Shown: one piece after another, positions 1 through 8,434 of the stretch
Position numbering within the stretch: position 1 is the first letter of the stretch
Layout: every line of letters begins with the position of its first letter
Assembly (NCBI RefSeq): GCF_013408745.1
Contig: NZ_JACCBJ010000001.1
Location: forward strand, 3,348,001 to 3,412,000
Reading direction: 5' to 3'
Origin: Leifsonia soli
GTDB lineage: Bacteria; Actinomycetota; Actinomycetes; Actinomycetales; Microbacteriaceae
Length of the DNA stretch: 64,000 bases
Translations under genes and position numbers: made by a program
Notes under the pieces: generated by a model
Told to the model about the DNA's origin: nothing
Seen by the model: the letters and a program-made list of their open reading frames with translations, nothing else
Database searches by the model: none

Positions 1-1127
1 TGCTGGATGATGCGACGTACAACGGCGACGCCACCAACGGGGCGACGTTCAGCAACCCGAACCTGAAATGGTCCGGTCCGCTTGCGGTCGGCGCCACCAT
101 CACCGTCACGTACTCGGTGACGGTGAACACCCCGGATGCCGGCGACAAGGCGGTCATCAACACGGTCCGCCCGACCGGCGGCGGCGGCAGCTGCGACCCC
201 GCTGCGGCCTGCTCGACCACCACCAATGTGCAGTCCTTCACCGTGTCGAAGGCTTCCAGTGCCACCAGCGCGAAGCCCGGCGATGTGATCACCTACACGA
301 TCACCGTCACGAACACCGGAAAGGCGGCCTTCACGGCAGCCAAGCCGGCGGCCTTTACGGACGACCTGTCCCACGTTCTCGACGACGCCGCCTACAACGG
401 TGACGCCAGCAACGGCGGCAGCTACACCGCGCCGAAGCTCGCCTGGGCGCTCGCGCTCCCGGTCGGGCAGACGGTGACGGTGACCTACTCGATCACCGTC
501 ACGAACCCGGACACGGGTGACCACGAGCTGAAGAACGTCGTCGTCCCGGGAAATGGGGGAGAATGCGACCCCGCCGCCTCGTGCACGACGAACGACCCAG
601 TCGAGGGCTTCACTGTGAGGAAGACCGTCGACCAGGCCAACGCCCAGCCCGGCGCGACCGTGCGCTACACCATCACGGTGTCGAACACGGGCAAGGTCGA
701 CTACACGGCGACGCACCCGGCTTCCTTCACCGACGACCTGTCGGAGGTGCTCGATGACGCCGTCTACAACGGCGACGCCTCCGGGGGCGCGACGTACGTG
801 AAGCCGGTGCTGTCCTGGTCCGGCCCGCTCCCCGTCGGCGCGACGACCACGATCACATACTCGGTGAAGGTGAACGCTCCGGACACCGGCGACAAGAAGC
901 TGGTCAACGCGGTCGTCACCTCTGATGGCGGCAACTGCGTGGCGGGTGCCGGTGGTGCGGGATGCTCCGTGACGACCACGGTCGCCGACCCGCCGGCCGC
1001 GGTCCTCGCCCACACCGGATCGACGTTCGCACTCCCGGCAGCCATCATCGGCGCACTGCTGGCCCTTGGCGGAGTTGCACTGGCGTTCTTCGGCCGGCGT
1101 CGGCGCACCGTAACAGGTAAGCACTAG
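1..1127 (+). CDS. DUF11-repeat surface protein with LAHTG sortase signal (5' end missing)
   Basis: The reading frame is open from base 3, so the gene starts upstream of the window. Visible is the end of one repeat and two complete DUF11-type units, about 237-608 and 609-1000, each 124 or more residues and sharing blocks such as YTITVxNTGK, FTDDLSxVLDDAxYNGDAS and TYSxxVxxPDTGD. Each unit ends in a Cys-containing GGxCDPAAxC-like linker, perhaps a disulfide. The C-terminus has LAHTG (1005-1019), a hydrophobic stretch and an RRRR tail, the layout of a class E sortase substrate of actinobacteria (LAxTG). I infer a cell-wall-anchored protein with Ig-like stalk repeats, perhaps an adhesin; the binding part would be upstream. 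The next gene is a related membrane-anchored protein. Confidence 0.85.
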   Translation, partial: LDDATYNGDATNGATFSNPNLKWSGPLAVGATITVTYSVTVNTPDAGDKAVINTVRPTGGGGSCDPAAACSTTTNVQSFTVSKASSATSAKPGDVITYTITVTNTGKAAFTAAKPAAFTDDLSHVLDDAAYNGDASNGGSYTAPKLAWALALPVGQTVTVTYSITVTNPDTGDHELKNVVVPGNGGECDPAASCTTNDPVEGFTVRKTVDQANAQPGATVRYTITVSNTGKVDYTATHPASFTDDLSEVLDDAVYNGDASGGATYVKPVLSWSGPLPVGATTTITYSVKVNAPDTGDKKLVNAVVTSDGGNCVAGAGGAGCSVTTTVADPPAAVLAHTGSTFALPAAIIGALLALGGVALAFFGRRRRTVTGKH

Positions 1128-1218
1128 CCGCTACGCATTCCGGGTGGGCCCCTCGGGCGGGGTCCACCCGGAATCCTCACGAAGTGCCAGTCGTTCGCCC
1201 GCACTCAAAGGAAATTCG

Positions 1219-1857
1219 ATGCGCACCCTCCTTCGCACGCTGCTCACCATCGGAGTCGTTGCCGCAGTCCTCGCCGCCGCCATGACCACCGCACCGTCCG
1301 TGCGCGCGGACGAGCCGGCCGCCCAGCTCTCTATCACGCTCACCAACAGCGAAAGGACGGTCAAAGCCGGCGATGCGGTCACCTACACCGGGCACGTGAA
1401 GAACCTCGGGGGAACTGAAGCCGCCGTCACGATCGTCCTCGAATCTCCCGGCTACGTCGATCTCGGCACCGCGGCCGGTGCGAAGGTCGAGAAGCACATG
1501 GCGAGCTGGACACCCTCCATCGCTCCCGGAGCAGACCACACATTCACTATCCCGGCCACGATCGGCAAGATCCCCGCGACCGAGCGGCGCGTCACGACCC
1601 TCGCCAGCGTGTACGCAGGCGAGGACAAGACCCCGATCGTTCGCACAGCCGCCGCCAGCTTCATCGACGGCGTGAAAGACGTCCCAGACAACAGAGCGGT
1701 CAGCGCGCAGTCGGAGAGGAACACCCTCGTTGCGCTTCCCTGGGTCATCGGAGGCGCCGTCGTGCTCCTGGCCATTGTCGCGGCGGTCGTCCTGCTGCTC
1801 ATTCTCCGTGGACGTCGGAAACACCGTCGACGCGGCACGCCTCTGGGGTACGAGTGA
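1219..1857 (+). CDS. Secreted, membrane-anchored DUF11-like protein
   Basis: A 212-residue protein. The start at 1219 is chosen because a purine-rich AAAGGAAA lies just before it and the following residues form a signal peptide (Arg-containing start, Leu/Val/Ala core, Ala-x-Ala site near residue 30). Residues ~35-130 look like one beta-sandwich of the DUF11 type (KAGDAVTYTGHVKNLG, then SIAPGADHTFTIPATIG). A strong transmembrane segment near residues 175-200 is followed by a basic tail (RGRRKHRRR), so the domain faces outside. There is no LPxTG-like motif, unlike the protein upstream. The pair probably belongs to one cell-surface group. No enzymatic function is visible. Confidence 0.75.
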   Translation: MRTLLRTLLTIGVVAAVLAAAMTTAPSVRADEPAAQLSITLTNSERTVKAGDAVTYTGHVKNLGGTEAAVTIVLESPGYVDLGTAAGAKVEKHMASWTPSIAPGADHTFTIPATIGKIPATERRVTTLASVYAGEDKTPIVRTAAASFIDGVKDVPDNRAVSAQSERNTLVALPWVIGGAVVLLAIVAAVVLLLILRGRRKHRRRGTPLGYE

Positions 1858-2241
1858 GTACGGGCGGACGCCTGCAGGAGTGCAGAGCGTCTCAGCGAAC
1901 TGCTGCCGGCTGCCGCGAGGCCACCCGTCGCCACCTGCTGGGGGGCGCTGCGGAGCTCGGCGCCCCGAGCACCGCGAGAGCTGGAGCGCTCGGAGTGGGT
2001 GCCGAATCCGGCAACCGTGCCTGTGCATCGCCGGCGACTTTCACCGTGGGCCGTTCCGTCGCCGCATGACAGAGAACAGCCCCGGGGGACACGACCGGAT
2101 GCCGTTGTACCGGCCATCGTCGGCGACCGACAAGGAAACCACGATCCGCCCCCAACGTCCGCCCGCCGCTGAACCGCCCACCGGTGCTTCCGATTCGGGC
2201 GGGCCGGTCCACTCAGAGAGAGCTGTCAGGGGCGCCCAGCA
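1858..2241. other. Intergenic stretch without a recognisable gene
   Basis: 384 bases between the membrane-anchored protein and the next small gene. Open frames exist on both strands, but their translations are Arg/Pro/Ser-rich without domain character, as expected from GC-rich non-coding DNA. I see no tRNA, hairpin terminator or strong promoter here. Confidence 0.4.
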
Positions 2242-2376
2242 GTGACGAACAGCGATGGATTCGAGAATCATGGCGCGCACCTGCGATATCGGGCGAACCC
2301 AAACCCATCGGCAATGGCGGGACAGGCATCCCCGGACAAGACGGGGCAGCTCTGTGCGCACGCACGAAGCCCGCAG

Positions 2377-2613
2377 ATGAGCACCCCGAACCAGACCCCC
2401 CGAGAGTCGCGCCGATCACCTGCTGAACGGCGCATCCAGGCAGCGGCCGGTGCTTCTGCTCTCAGGCGACCGTCCAGGCGGCGAAGCGCAGGTGCGGCAC
2501 TCCTGATGATGATCGCTATCGCGCTCGCGGGTGCGGCCATCGTGGCACTCGTCACAGTGATCGCGGGCGTGGCTCTCGACTCTTGGGCCGGGGAGCTCCT
2601 CGGGGGCCGATAA
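2377..2613 (+). CDS. Small hypothetical membrane protein
   Basis: A possible 78-residue protein: an Arg-rich N-terminus, then one long hydrophobic segment (about residues 45-68, starting ALLMMIAIALAG). The frame is open back to a GTG at 2242, but the extra 45 residues look non-coding in composition, so the ATG at 2377 is preferred; neither start has a clear ribosome site. I do not recognise a family. It could be a single-pass membrane peptide or a chance open frame. Confidence 0.35.
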   Translation: MSTPNQTPRESRRSPAERRIQAAAGASALRRPSRRRSAGAALLMMIAIALAGAAIVALVTVIAGVALDSWAGELLGGR

Positions 2614-2705
2614 GGGGCACCCAGCTGAGACGGGCGTGCGCGCACCGGGGCGACGGGTCAGGCGCTGGTGCGAGGAGGCGTTGACGCAGCGGCGCAGAGG
2701 GCGGC

Positions 2706-3121
2706 CTACGGGCCCTGGCGTGTGAACCGGCGCCCGAGCACGACGTGCAGTACGGCACCGCACGTGAGCGCGAGAATGGTGAGCACCCAGCCGGCGAAGA
2801 GGAGCAGCCCGATCCGATCGGTCCGCTGCTCGAACGGAGCGAGTGCCTGTGCCGCGGCGATGATGGTGCGATCGTGCCGGACGGTGGTCAGAGCGAAGCG
2901 CAGACCCGGCTCGGGCTCCCAGGTGAGGTGGTCCGAACCGGTGGTCACGGTGTCCTGGAGGACACCGGGCGGGATCGTGACCCGTGCGCCGGCAGTGCTC
3001 CGGGGCTGTCGCCTCGTGCGACGGAGACGAGCTGAGAGACGAGTGCGCGCGGAGCGTCGTCGGCCGAGGAGCGCTTCTCCTGCTGCCAGCGAATGATTCG
3101 CGGCGAGAACTCCGCGAACAT
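2706..3121 (-). pseudogene. Membrane protein gene with a probable -1 frameshift
   Basis: The ATG at 3121 has a good GGAGG ribosome site about ten bases upstream and opens a frame (MFAEFSPRIIRWQQEKRSS...) that stops at 2945. The frame one base back continues from there with coding character (ARVTIPPGVLQDTV, then TWEPEPGLRFAL) and ends in one transmembrane helix and a basic tail at 2706. One more base in the run of four G at 3002-3005 (+ strand) would join the two parts into a single protein of about 138 residues. It may be a disrupted gene, a sequencing error in the homopolymer, or a programmed shift. I recognise no family; the layout suggests a soluble N-terminal part and one C-terminal helix. 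Confidence 0.5.
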
Positions 3122-3162
3122 CGCGCCGGCCCCTCCGAAACCTGACGGAAACCGGCCGCGCC

Positions 3163-3168
3163 TATCCT
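3163..3168 (+). promoter_or_regulatory. -10-like TATCCT, leaderless geometry
   Basis: TATCCT is followed by exactly six bases and then the ATG at 3175, the spacing expected when transcription starts at or beside the start codon. Confidence 0.5.
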
Positions 3169-3174
3169 GGCCGC

Positions 3175-3600
3175 ATGGCAGGCCCAGACGTGTCCGGCGC
3201 AGGGGAGTGGAATCGCTTCGCCGAGGGCTCCGTGGAGCGGCTGATGCTGTCCGCGCTCAGCGAGCGGCTCGGGACGGCGCTCCGCCCGCGCGTGCTGCTG
3301 CTCGCCGACGGCGTCCGGGTCGAGGTCGAGGGTATGGATGCGGCGGGCGCAATCGTGGCCCAGCTCGTCGCGAACCAGGGTTCCTACAAGCCGTCGTACC
3401 GCAACAAGGTGATGGCCGACATGTTCAAGCTGCTGTGGCTGCGCACGGCGGCGCCGCAGGTCGAGCGGGCGGTGCTGGTGGTGAGCACGGTCACGGTCCG
3501 CGCCCTCAACGGGTGGGTCGCCGTCGCGGCGGCCGACCTCGGCGTGGAGGTCTACGTGTTCGACGGCGCCGGCGTCGTTCCGCTCGGTGCGGAGAGTTAA
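3175..3600 (+). CDS. Hypothetical protein, possibly nuclease-fold
   Basis: A 141-residue soluble protein. The start follows a leaderless-type -10 hexamer by six bases. The core shows alternating hydrophobic strands (RPRVLLLADGVRVEVEGMD and later RAVLVVSTVTVRALNGW) around a helical KPSYRNKVMADMFKLLWLR segment, ending in VYVFDGAGVVPLG. Acidic residues at strand ends and a helix with Lys/Arg recall restriction-endonuclease-like folds, but no complete catalytic motif is clear, so I do not assign one. It stands alone before the transport operon and is probably not part of it, since about 155 bases separate them. Confidence 0.6.
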   Translation: MAGPDVSGAGEWNRFAEGSVERLMLSALSERLGTALRPRVLLLADGVRVEVEGMDAAGAIVAQLVANQGSYKPSYRNKVMADMFKLLWLRTAAPQVERAVLVVSTVTVRALNGWVAVAAADLGVEVYVFDGAGVVPLGAES

Positions 3601-3757
3601 CACGCGCGCAATCTTCCGCGGCGGTCTCGGAAACATTGCCTGGATACCGTGAGGTCATATCAAGCGGACTCCGCGTGGCAGACATCGAACTCGCTACGCA
3701 CGCTCTCCGCCATCTGGGAACGGGCCTATGGGTCCGTACACGGCATGGAGGGTGTGA

Positions 3758-4588
3758 ATGGTGACGCCAGCGGTACAGCTGACCTCGGTCGGCAAGGTCT
3801 ACGGGTACGGTCCCTCGGCGATGATCGCGTTGAACGACGTCGACCTCACGATCGAGCCCGGCCGGTTCGTCAGCCTGATCGGCCCGAGCGGATGCGGCAA
3901 GTCGACGCTCCTCCGGATCGTCGCCGGTCTCGAATCGGCCGGCCGCGGTGAGGTGCGCGTCCACGATGTGACGCCGAGCGAAGCGGGCGCGGCGAAGCTG
4001 ATCGGGCTGGTCCCGCAGACGCCGGCGCTGCTGCCGTGGCTGTCGGTGCTGAAGAACGTGACGCTGCCGCAGAAGATCAACCCGGGGGCGGCGCGGCGAC
4101 GCCAGCGCATCGGCGACCTGGCGGAGCGCGGCGGCCGGAAGCCCGCCCCGGACATGCTCGAGCTCCTCGATCGCGCCGGGCTCGCGGACGCGGCGCACAA
4201 GCTGCCCGCCCAGCTCTCCGGCGGCATGCAGCAGCGCGCGGCGATCGTCAGGGCGTTCGGCCTGCAACCGGATGTGCTGCTCATGGACGAGCCGTTCTCC
4301 GCACTCGACGAGTTCACGCGGGAGAGCCTCCAGGACCAGCTGCTCGACCTGTGGGACGAGCTGAAGACGACGGTGCTGTTCGTGACGCACTCGGTGTCCG
4401 AGGCCGTGCGCATGTCCGACACCGTCGTCGTGATGGCGCCGCGACCGGGCCGGATCGTCGATGTGATCGACATCGACCTCCCGCGGCCCCGGAACCAGCG
4501 GCTGTTCGAGGAGCGCCGCTTCCACGAGTACGAAGACCTGATCAGGGATCGCCTGCACTCCGCATGGCGATCGACGGACGCGGCTTAG
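3758..4588 (+). CDS. ABC transporter ATP-binding protein, nitrate/sulfonate/pyrimidine type
   Basis: A 276-residue ATPase of the SsuB/TauB/ThiZ class that would energise import through the permease encoded next. Walker A (GPSGCGKST) is at residues 42-50, the signature (LSGGMQQRA) near 153, Walker B (VLLMDEP) near 173-179, and a switch His (FVTHSVSEA) follows. A GGAGGGTG site precedes the ATG. An insertion rich in Arg/Gly lies between the Q-loop and the signature. It is the first gene of a run that continues to 12560 with gaps of at most 110 bases and several 4-base overlaps, so it probably shares a transcript with the monooxygenases. The substrate cannot be read from this subunit. Confidence 0.93.
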   Translation: MVTPAVQLTSVGKVYGYGPSAMIALNDVDLTIEPGRFVSLIGPSGCGKSTLLRIVAGLESAGRGEVRVHDVTPSEAGAAKLIGLVPQTPALLPWLSVLKNVTLPQKINPGAARRRQRIGDLAERGGRKPAPDMLELLDRAGLADAAHKLPAQLSGGMQQRAAIVRAFGLQPDVLLMDEPFSALDEFTRESLQDQLLDLWDELKTTVLFVTHSVSEAVRMSDTVVVMAPRPGRIVDVIDIDLPRPRNQRLFEERRFHEYEDLIRDRLHSAWRSTDAA

Positions 4589-4598
4589 GGGGCACACG

Positions 4599-5459
4599 AT
4601 GAGCGTCGCAACAGAACGGGCAACCGTGTCCCACTCGCTTCCGGACGGCGTCACCGCCGAGCCGTCGCGGTTCAGCCTCAGGCATCCCAAGTCCCGGATG
4701 GCGTGGATACGTCCAGCGGTCTGGCTTCCTCTGGTCGTCATGCTCGCGCTCCTCGCCGGACTCTGGCAGTGGGGCGCCGCATCGATGCCGTACCTGCTCC
4801 CTCCGCTGCAGGCGATCGGCGAATCGCTGGCCGGCAACCTCGGCTACTACCTCGGCAACGCCCTCATCACCCTGGGCGAGGCGACGGCGGGGCTCGCGAT
4901 CGGCTTCGTCGCCGCCTTCCTGGTCGCCGTGCTCATCAGCGAGCTGCCGGTGGCGCGGAGGGCGATCATGCCGATCGCGGTTGTGCTCAACGTCACGCCG
5001 CTCGTCGCGATCGCGCCGGCGCTCGTCGTCGCCTTCGGCTTCGGTCCGCTGCCGAAGCTGATCATCACCGCGCTGATCTGCTTCTTCCCCATCCTCATCA
5101 ACACGGCCGTCGGCCTCCGGTCCGTGCCGCAGCAGGTGATGCAGGTCTACAAGACGATGGACGCGTCCCGGCTGGAGATGCTCGTCCACCTGCGGATCCC
5201 CAACGCGCTGCCGTATCTCTTCGCGGCCCTGCGGATCGTCTTCCCGCTCTCGATCATCGGCGCCGTCGTCGCCGAGCTCTCCGCCTCCGGCTCGACCGGC
5301 GGCCTCGGCACGATGATCAGCGTCGCGTCGTCGATGAACCAGCTCGCCGTCGTCTACGCGGCGATCTTCGTCCTCGCGGTGATGGGCGTCCTCCTGCTCG
5401 CCCTCATCACCCTGGTCGAGCGCCGCGTCCTGCACTGGCACGAGAGCTCGACCGACTGA
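4599..5459 (+). CDS. ABC transporter permease, SsuC/TauC/ThiX family
   Basis: A 286-residue inner-membrane protein with about six transmembrane helices after a short cytoplasmic N-terminus. The region with KTMDASRLEMLVHLRIPNA is the EAA-like coupling loop (Ala, then Gly replaced by a Ser/Arg context) that contacts the ATPase, and the following ALPYLFAALRIVFPLSIIGAV block is typical of this family. It starts ten bases after the ATPase stop and precedes the binding protein, giving a complete importer with the two neighbouring genes. Confidence 0.92.
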   Translation: MSVATERATVSHSLPDGVTAEPSRFSLRHPKSRMAWIRPAVWLPLVVMLALLAGLWQWGAASMPYLLPPLQAIGESLAGNLGYYLGNALITLGEATAGLAIGFVAAFLVAVLISELPVARRAIMPIAVVLNVTPLVAIAPALVVAFGFGPLPKLIITALICFFPILINTAVGLRSVPQQVMQVYKTMDASRLEMLVHLRIPNALPYLFAALRIVFPLSIIGAVVAELSASGSTGGLGTMISVASSMNQLAVVYAAIFVLAVMGVLLLALITLVERRVLHWHESSTD

Positions 5460-5569
5460 CCGGGGCCCTCCCCGCCCTCGACCGCCCCACCCCTGTCGTC
5501 GACCGGCGACCGGGCCCACCCCTGCCATCGCGCACCCCTGCACCACCCCATCCGTAGAAGGAGTGACCC

Positions 5570-6682
5570 ATGCAGCACCGTCTCATCAAGACCGGTCTCG
5601 CGTCCCTCACCGCCGTCATCCTGACGATCGGTGTCGCCGCGTGCAGCTCCGGCTCCCCCGCAGACTCGTCGTCGTCCGGATCCGCCATCTCCGCCAAGCG
5701 CTGCGAGGAGAACAAGGCGGCCGGGCCGATCACGTACCTCTCCGGCTACCAGTTCCAGTCGTCCGCCTCGATCCTGGAGTACGTCGCCGCCAGCAAGCTC
5801 GGCTACTTCTCCGACCTGTGCCTGACGGTGCAGCTGAAGCCGGGAAGCGGCGACACCGCGCAGAACACGAAGCTGCTCGCCAGCGGCCAGGCGACGGTCT
5901 CCGCCATCGCGCAGCAGGACCTCATCCAGGCGCGCGCCAACGGCATCGACATCGAGGGCATCTCGTCGTACTCGAACGCGGGCCTCGACATCCTGATGAC
6001 GAACCCGGGCATCACCGACCTCACCCAGCTCGACGGACAGGTCGTCGGTCACAAGGGCTACGTCCCCGCCTCCGTGGAGGCGATGATGGTGAAGGCCGGC
6101 GTCGACTGGAATTCGCTGAAGCTGGTCAAGGAGGGCTACGACCCCTCGGTGCTGCCGCGCAAGCAGGACGGCCTCGCCGCCCTCACCGGATTCATCTCCA
6201 ACGAGCCCAACCAGCTCAAGGCGGCCGGCGACAAGGTCACGGTCTGGCAGCCGGTGAAGTACGGCATCCCCAGCTCGCTCGGCGCGATGGCGGTCAACCC
6301 GGCCTTCGCGAAGGCCCACCCGACCGCGGTGCAGGACATCCTCCGCGCGGCCCTTCACGCCTACGACTACTGCAGCGCCAGCGAAGCGAACACCGAGAAG
6401 TGCGTCGGCTTCGCGGCGGACCTCTCCGGCGGGGCCACGTACGACAAGAAGCTCAACGCGACGATCTGGAAGACCGAGACCCAGGTGGTGGCCGACAACC
6501 CCACCCACGGCCAGCCGCTCGGCGGGATGGACCCGGCCAACGTGACGAAGCTCGTCGACATGCTGCACCAGTTCCAGATCGTCCCGGACACGGTGACGGG
6601 CGACCAGGCCGCGAAGTGGTTCGACAACTCCTACATCACGGCCATCTACTCGGGCGACACGCTCATCTGGCCCGCCCCGTAA
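5570..6682 (+). CDS. ABC transporter substrate-binding lipoprotein, NMT1/ThiY-like
   Basis: A 370-residue extracytoplasmic binding protein. The N-terminus is a lipoprotein signal with the lipobox VAAC (Cys near residue 25) followed by a Ser-rich linker. The fold shows the NMT1/SsuA pattern: ILEYVAASKLGYFSD, GSGDTAQNTKLLASGQA, then LTQLDGQVVGHKG. Known members bind alkanesulfonates, taurine or thiamine pyrimidines; the ligand here is unknown. A strong ribosome site (AGAAGGAGTGACCC) precedes the start. Its place directly before two FMN monooxygenases suggests that it captures the compound they attack. Confidence 0.9.
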   Translation: MQHRLIKTGLASLTAVILTIGVAACSSGSPADSSSSGSAISAKRCEENKAAGPITYLSGYQFQSSASILEYVAASKLGYFSDLCLTVQLKPGSGDTAQNTKLLASGQATVSAIAQQDLIQARANGIDIEGISSYSNAGLDILMTNPGITDLTQLDGQVVGHKGYVPASVEAMMVKAGVDWNSLKLVKEGYDPSVLPRKQDGLAALTGFISNEPNQLKAAGDKVTVWQPVKYGIPSSLGAMAVNPAFAKAHPTAVQDILRAALHAYDYCSASEANTEKCVGFAADLSGGATYDKKLNATIWKTETQVVADNPTHGQPLGGMDPANVTKLVDMLHQFQIVPDTVTGDQAAKWFDNSYITAIYSGDTLIWPAP

Positions 6683-6713
6683 GCACCGACCGAACGCCAG
6701 CGAAAGGCCCTCA

Positions 6714-7778
6714 ATGCCCGCGAAAGACTATGGGATCTTCCTCCCGATCGGAAACGGCGGCTGGATGCTCTCCACCACCGCACCGCACCCCGAAGCCAAG
6801 TACGCCTGGAACAAGCGCGCGGCCCTGCACGCCGAGGACATCGGCCTCGACTTCATCATGTCGATGGCGAAGTGGCGCGGGTTCGGCGGCACGACCGATC
6901 ACTGGGGCCGGTCGCTGGAGTCGATGACCATGATGTCGGCGCTCGCGGAGGCGACGGACCGGGTCAAGATCTGGGCCACCATGCATGCCAACGTGCACAA
7001 CCCGGCGGTCGCCGCGAAGATGTACGCCACGCTGCAGGACGTGTCCGGGGGCCGCGCGGGCATGAACATCGTGAACGGCGCATACGCGGGGGAGTTCGAG
7101 CAGTTCGGGATCTGGGACCCGACGCTCAGCCACGCCGACCGCTACACGATGACCGAGCTCTGGACCGAGGCCGTGACCCGGCTGTGGACCGAGGACTCCG
7201 TAACCATGCACACCCCGTACTTCGACCTGGTCGACTGCGAGTCGCGTCCGCATCCGTCCTCCCGGCCGACGATCATCAGCGCGGGCAAGTCGGAGGCCGC
7301 GCGCGCCTTCCAGGCACGGTTCGCCGACGGGGCCTTCCTCGCCGGCGACAGCCTGGAGGAGATGAAGGAGCTCTCGGCGGATGTGCACGCCAGGGCCGCG
7401 GCGAACGGCCGGACCTGCAAGACCTACTCCATGCTCACCGTCGTCCAGGACGAGACCGACGCGCTCGCCGAGGCCAAGGTGAAGGAGTGGGGCGCCGGCG
7501 TCGACCGGGAGGCGCTGGCGAACATGCGCGCATCGTGGGGAGTCCCGGAGGACCAGGCGCGCGCCTGGGCATCGGGCGCCGTGGGGGAGGCGGCCTTCCA
7601 GACCGCGTACGTGGCCGGATCGGCGCAGACCGTCACCGAGCACATCCAGTACATCGTCGGCGAGGCGGACCTCGACGGTCTGATGCTGATCTTCCCCGAG
7701 TACGACCAGGACATGGTCCTGTTCGGCGAGACGGTCCTCCCCGCGCTGCGGGCCCACGACGCGGGCGGCGACCGGTGA
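6714..7778 (+). CDS. RutA-like FMN-dependent monooxygenase
   Basis: A 354-residue luciferase-like flavin monooxygenase. The opening IFLPIGNGGWMLST closely mirrors the start of RutA, the enzyme that opens the uracil ring (VFVPIGNNGWLIST in E. coli, from memory), and MAKWRGFGGTTDHWGRSLES, SGGRAGMNIVNG and FEQFGIWDP also match the RutA layout. RutA uses reduced FMN and O2, supplied by a separate flavin reductase; two reductase genes lie downstream. The stop overlaps the start of the RutB-like gene. No other rut gene (rutC, D, E, G) is present, so the substrate may be a different molecule with a pyrimidine-dione ring rather than uracil itself. Confidence 0.85.
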   Translation: MPAKDYGIFLPIGNGGWMLSTTAPHPEAKYAWNKRAALHAEDIGLDFIMSMAKWRGFGGTTDHWGRSLESMTMMSALAEATDRVKIWATMHANVHNPAVAAKMYATLQDVSGGRAGMNIVNGAYAGEFEQFGIWDPTLSHADRYTMTELWTEAVTRLWTEDSVTMHTPYFDLVDCESRPHPSSRPTIISAGKSEAARAFQARFADGAFLAGDSLEEMKELSADVHARAAANGRTCKTYSMLTVVQDETDALAEAKVKEWGAGVDREALANMRASWGVPEDQARAWASGAVGEAAFQTAYVAGSAQTVTEHIQYIVGEADLDGLMLIFPEYDQDMVLFGETVLPALRAHDAGGDR

Positions 7779-8434
7779 GCGCCCTCCGCGAAGCGCAGCT
7801 CGCGCAGCTGACCCGGCCCGGGAGCGCACCCGCCCTCGTCGTCGTCGATGTCCAGCGCGACTTCGGCGACCCGGCCGCCCTCGGCGCCTACGGCCTGACC
7901 GAGGAGGTGGTCGCCGAGCTCGACGCAACGGTGACCCGCATCGGCGGTTTGGTCGACGCCGCCCGGGAGCTGGGCGTCCCGGTGGTCTGGGTGGAGCTCG
8001 GCAGCGATCCGTCCCGCCCGTGGCGCTCGAGCAACTGGCTGCGCGAGGGCGACTACGACGCCCCCATGGGCGAGTCGGAGCCGTGCATCGTCGGCTCGGC
8101 CGGCGCGGAGTGGTACCGGATGCACCCCGCCGCCGACGAGCTGCGGGTCGTCAAGCGCGGCTACAGCGGCTTCCTCGGGACCGACCTCGACCAGCGGTTG
8201 CGAGCCGCCGGCTACGACTGGCTCACGATCGTCGGCCTCACCAGCGAGTGCTGCGTCGACGCGACCGCGCAGGACGCGATGCAGCTGGACTGGCCGGTCG
8301 TGGTCCCCCGCGACGCGACCGCCGCATACGACCTCGCGGTGAACGAGGCGGCGCTCGTCCAGCTGGAGCTCAACGTCGCCGTCCTGTCCGACACCGACGA
8401 GGTCGTCGGCCTCTGGAAGCAGGTGACCGCGTGA
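7775..8434 (+). CDS. Isochorismatase-family hydrolase, RutB-like
   Basis: A 219-residue cysteine hydrolase, starting at a GTG that overlaps the previous stop by four bases (GTGA). The catalytic set of the family is present: Asp25 (VVVDVQRDF), Lys127 (VVKRGYSGF) and Cys160 in TSECCVDATA with the adjoining cis-peptide region. RutB of this family cleaves the ureidoacrylate made by RutA; other members hydrolyse carbamoyl or amide bonds. Next to a RutA-like enzyme, a ureido/carbamoyl cleavage step is the natural inference. Its own stop overlaps the next start in the same way, indicating translational coupling. Confidence 0.88.
   Translation: MSALREAQLAQLTRPGSAPALVVVDVQRDFGDPAALGAYGLTEEVVAELDATVTRIGGLVDAARELGVPVVWVELGSDPSRPWRSSNWLREGDYDAPMGESEPCIVGSAGAEWYRMHPAADELRVVKRGYSGFLGTDLDQRLRAAGYDWLTIVGLTSECCVDATAQDAMQLDWPVVVPRDATAAYDLAVNEAALVQLELNVAVLSDTDEVVGLWKQVTA

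Noticed and set aside
2242..2376. A 45-residue N-terminal extension of the small membrane protein at 2377
   Set aside because: The composition does not look coding and no ribosome site supports the GTG at 2242.
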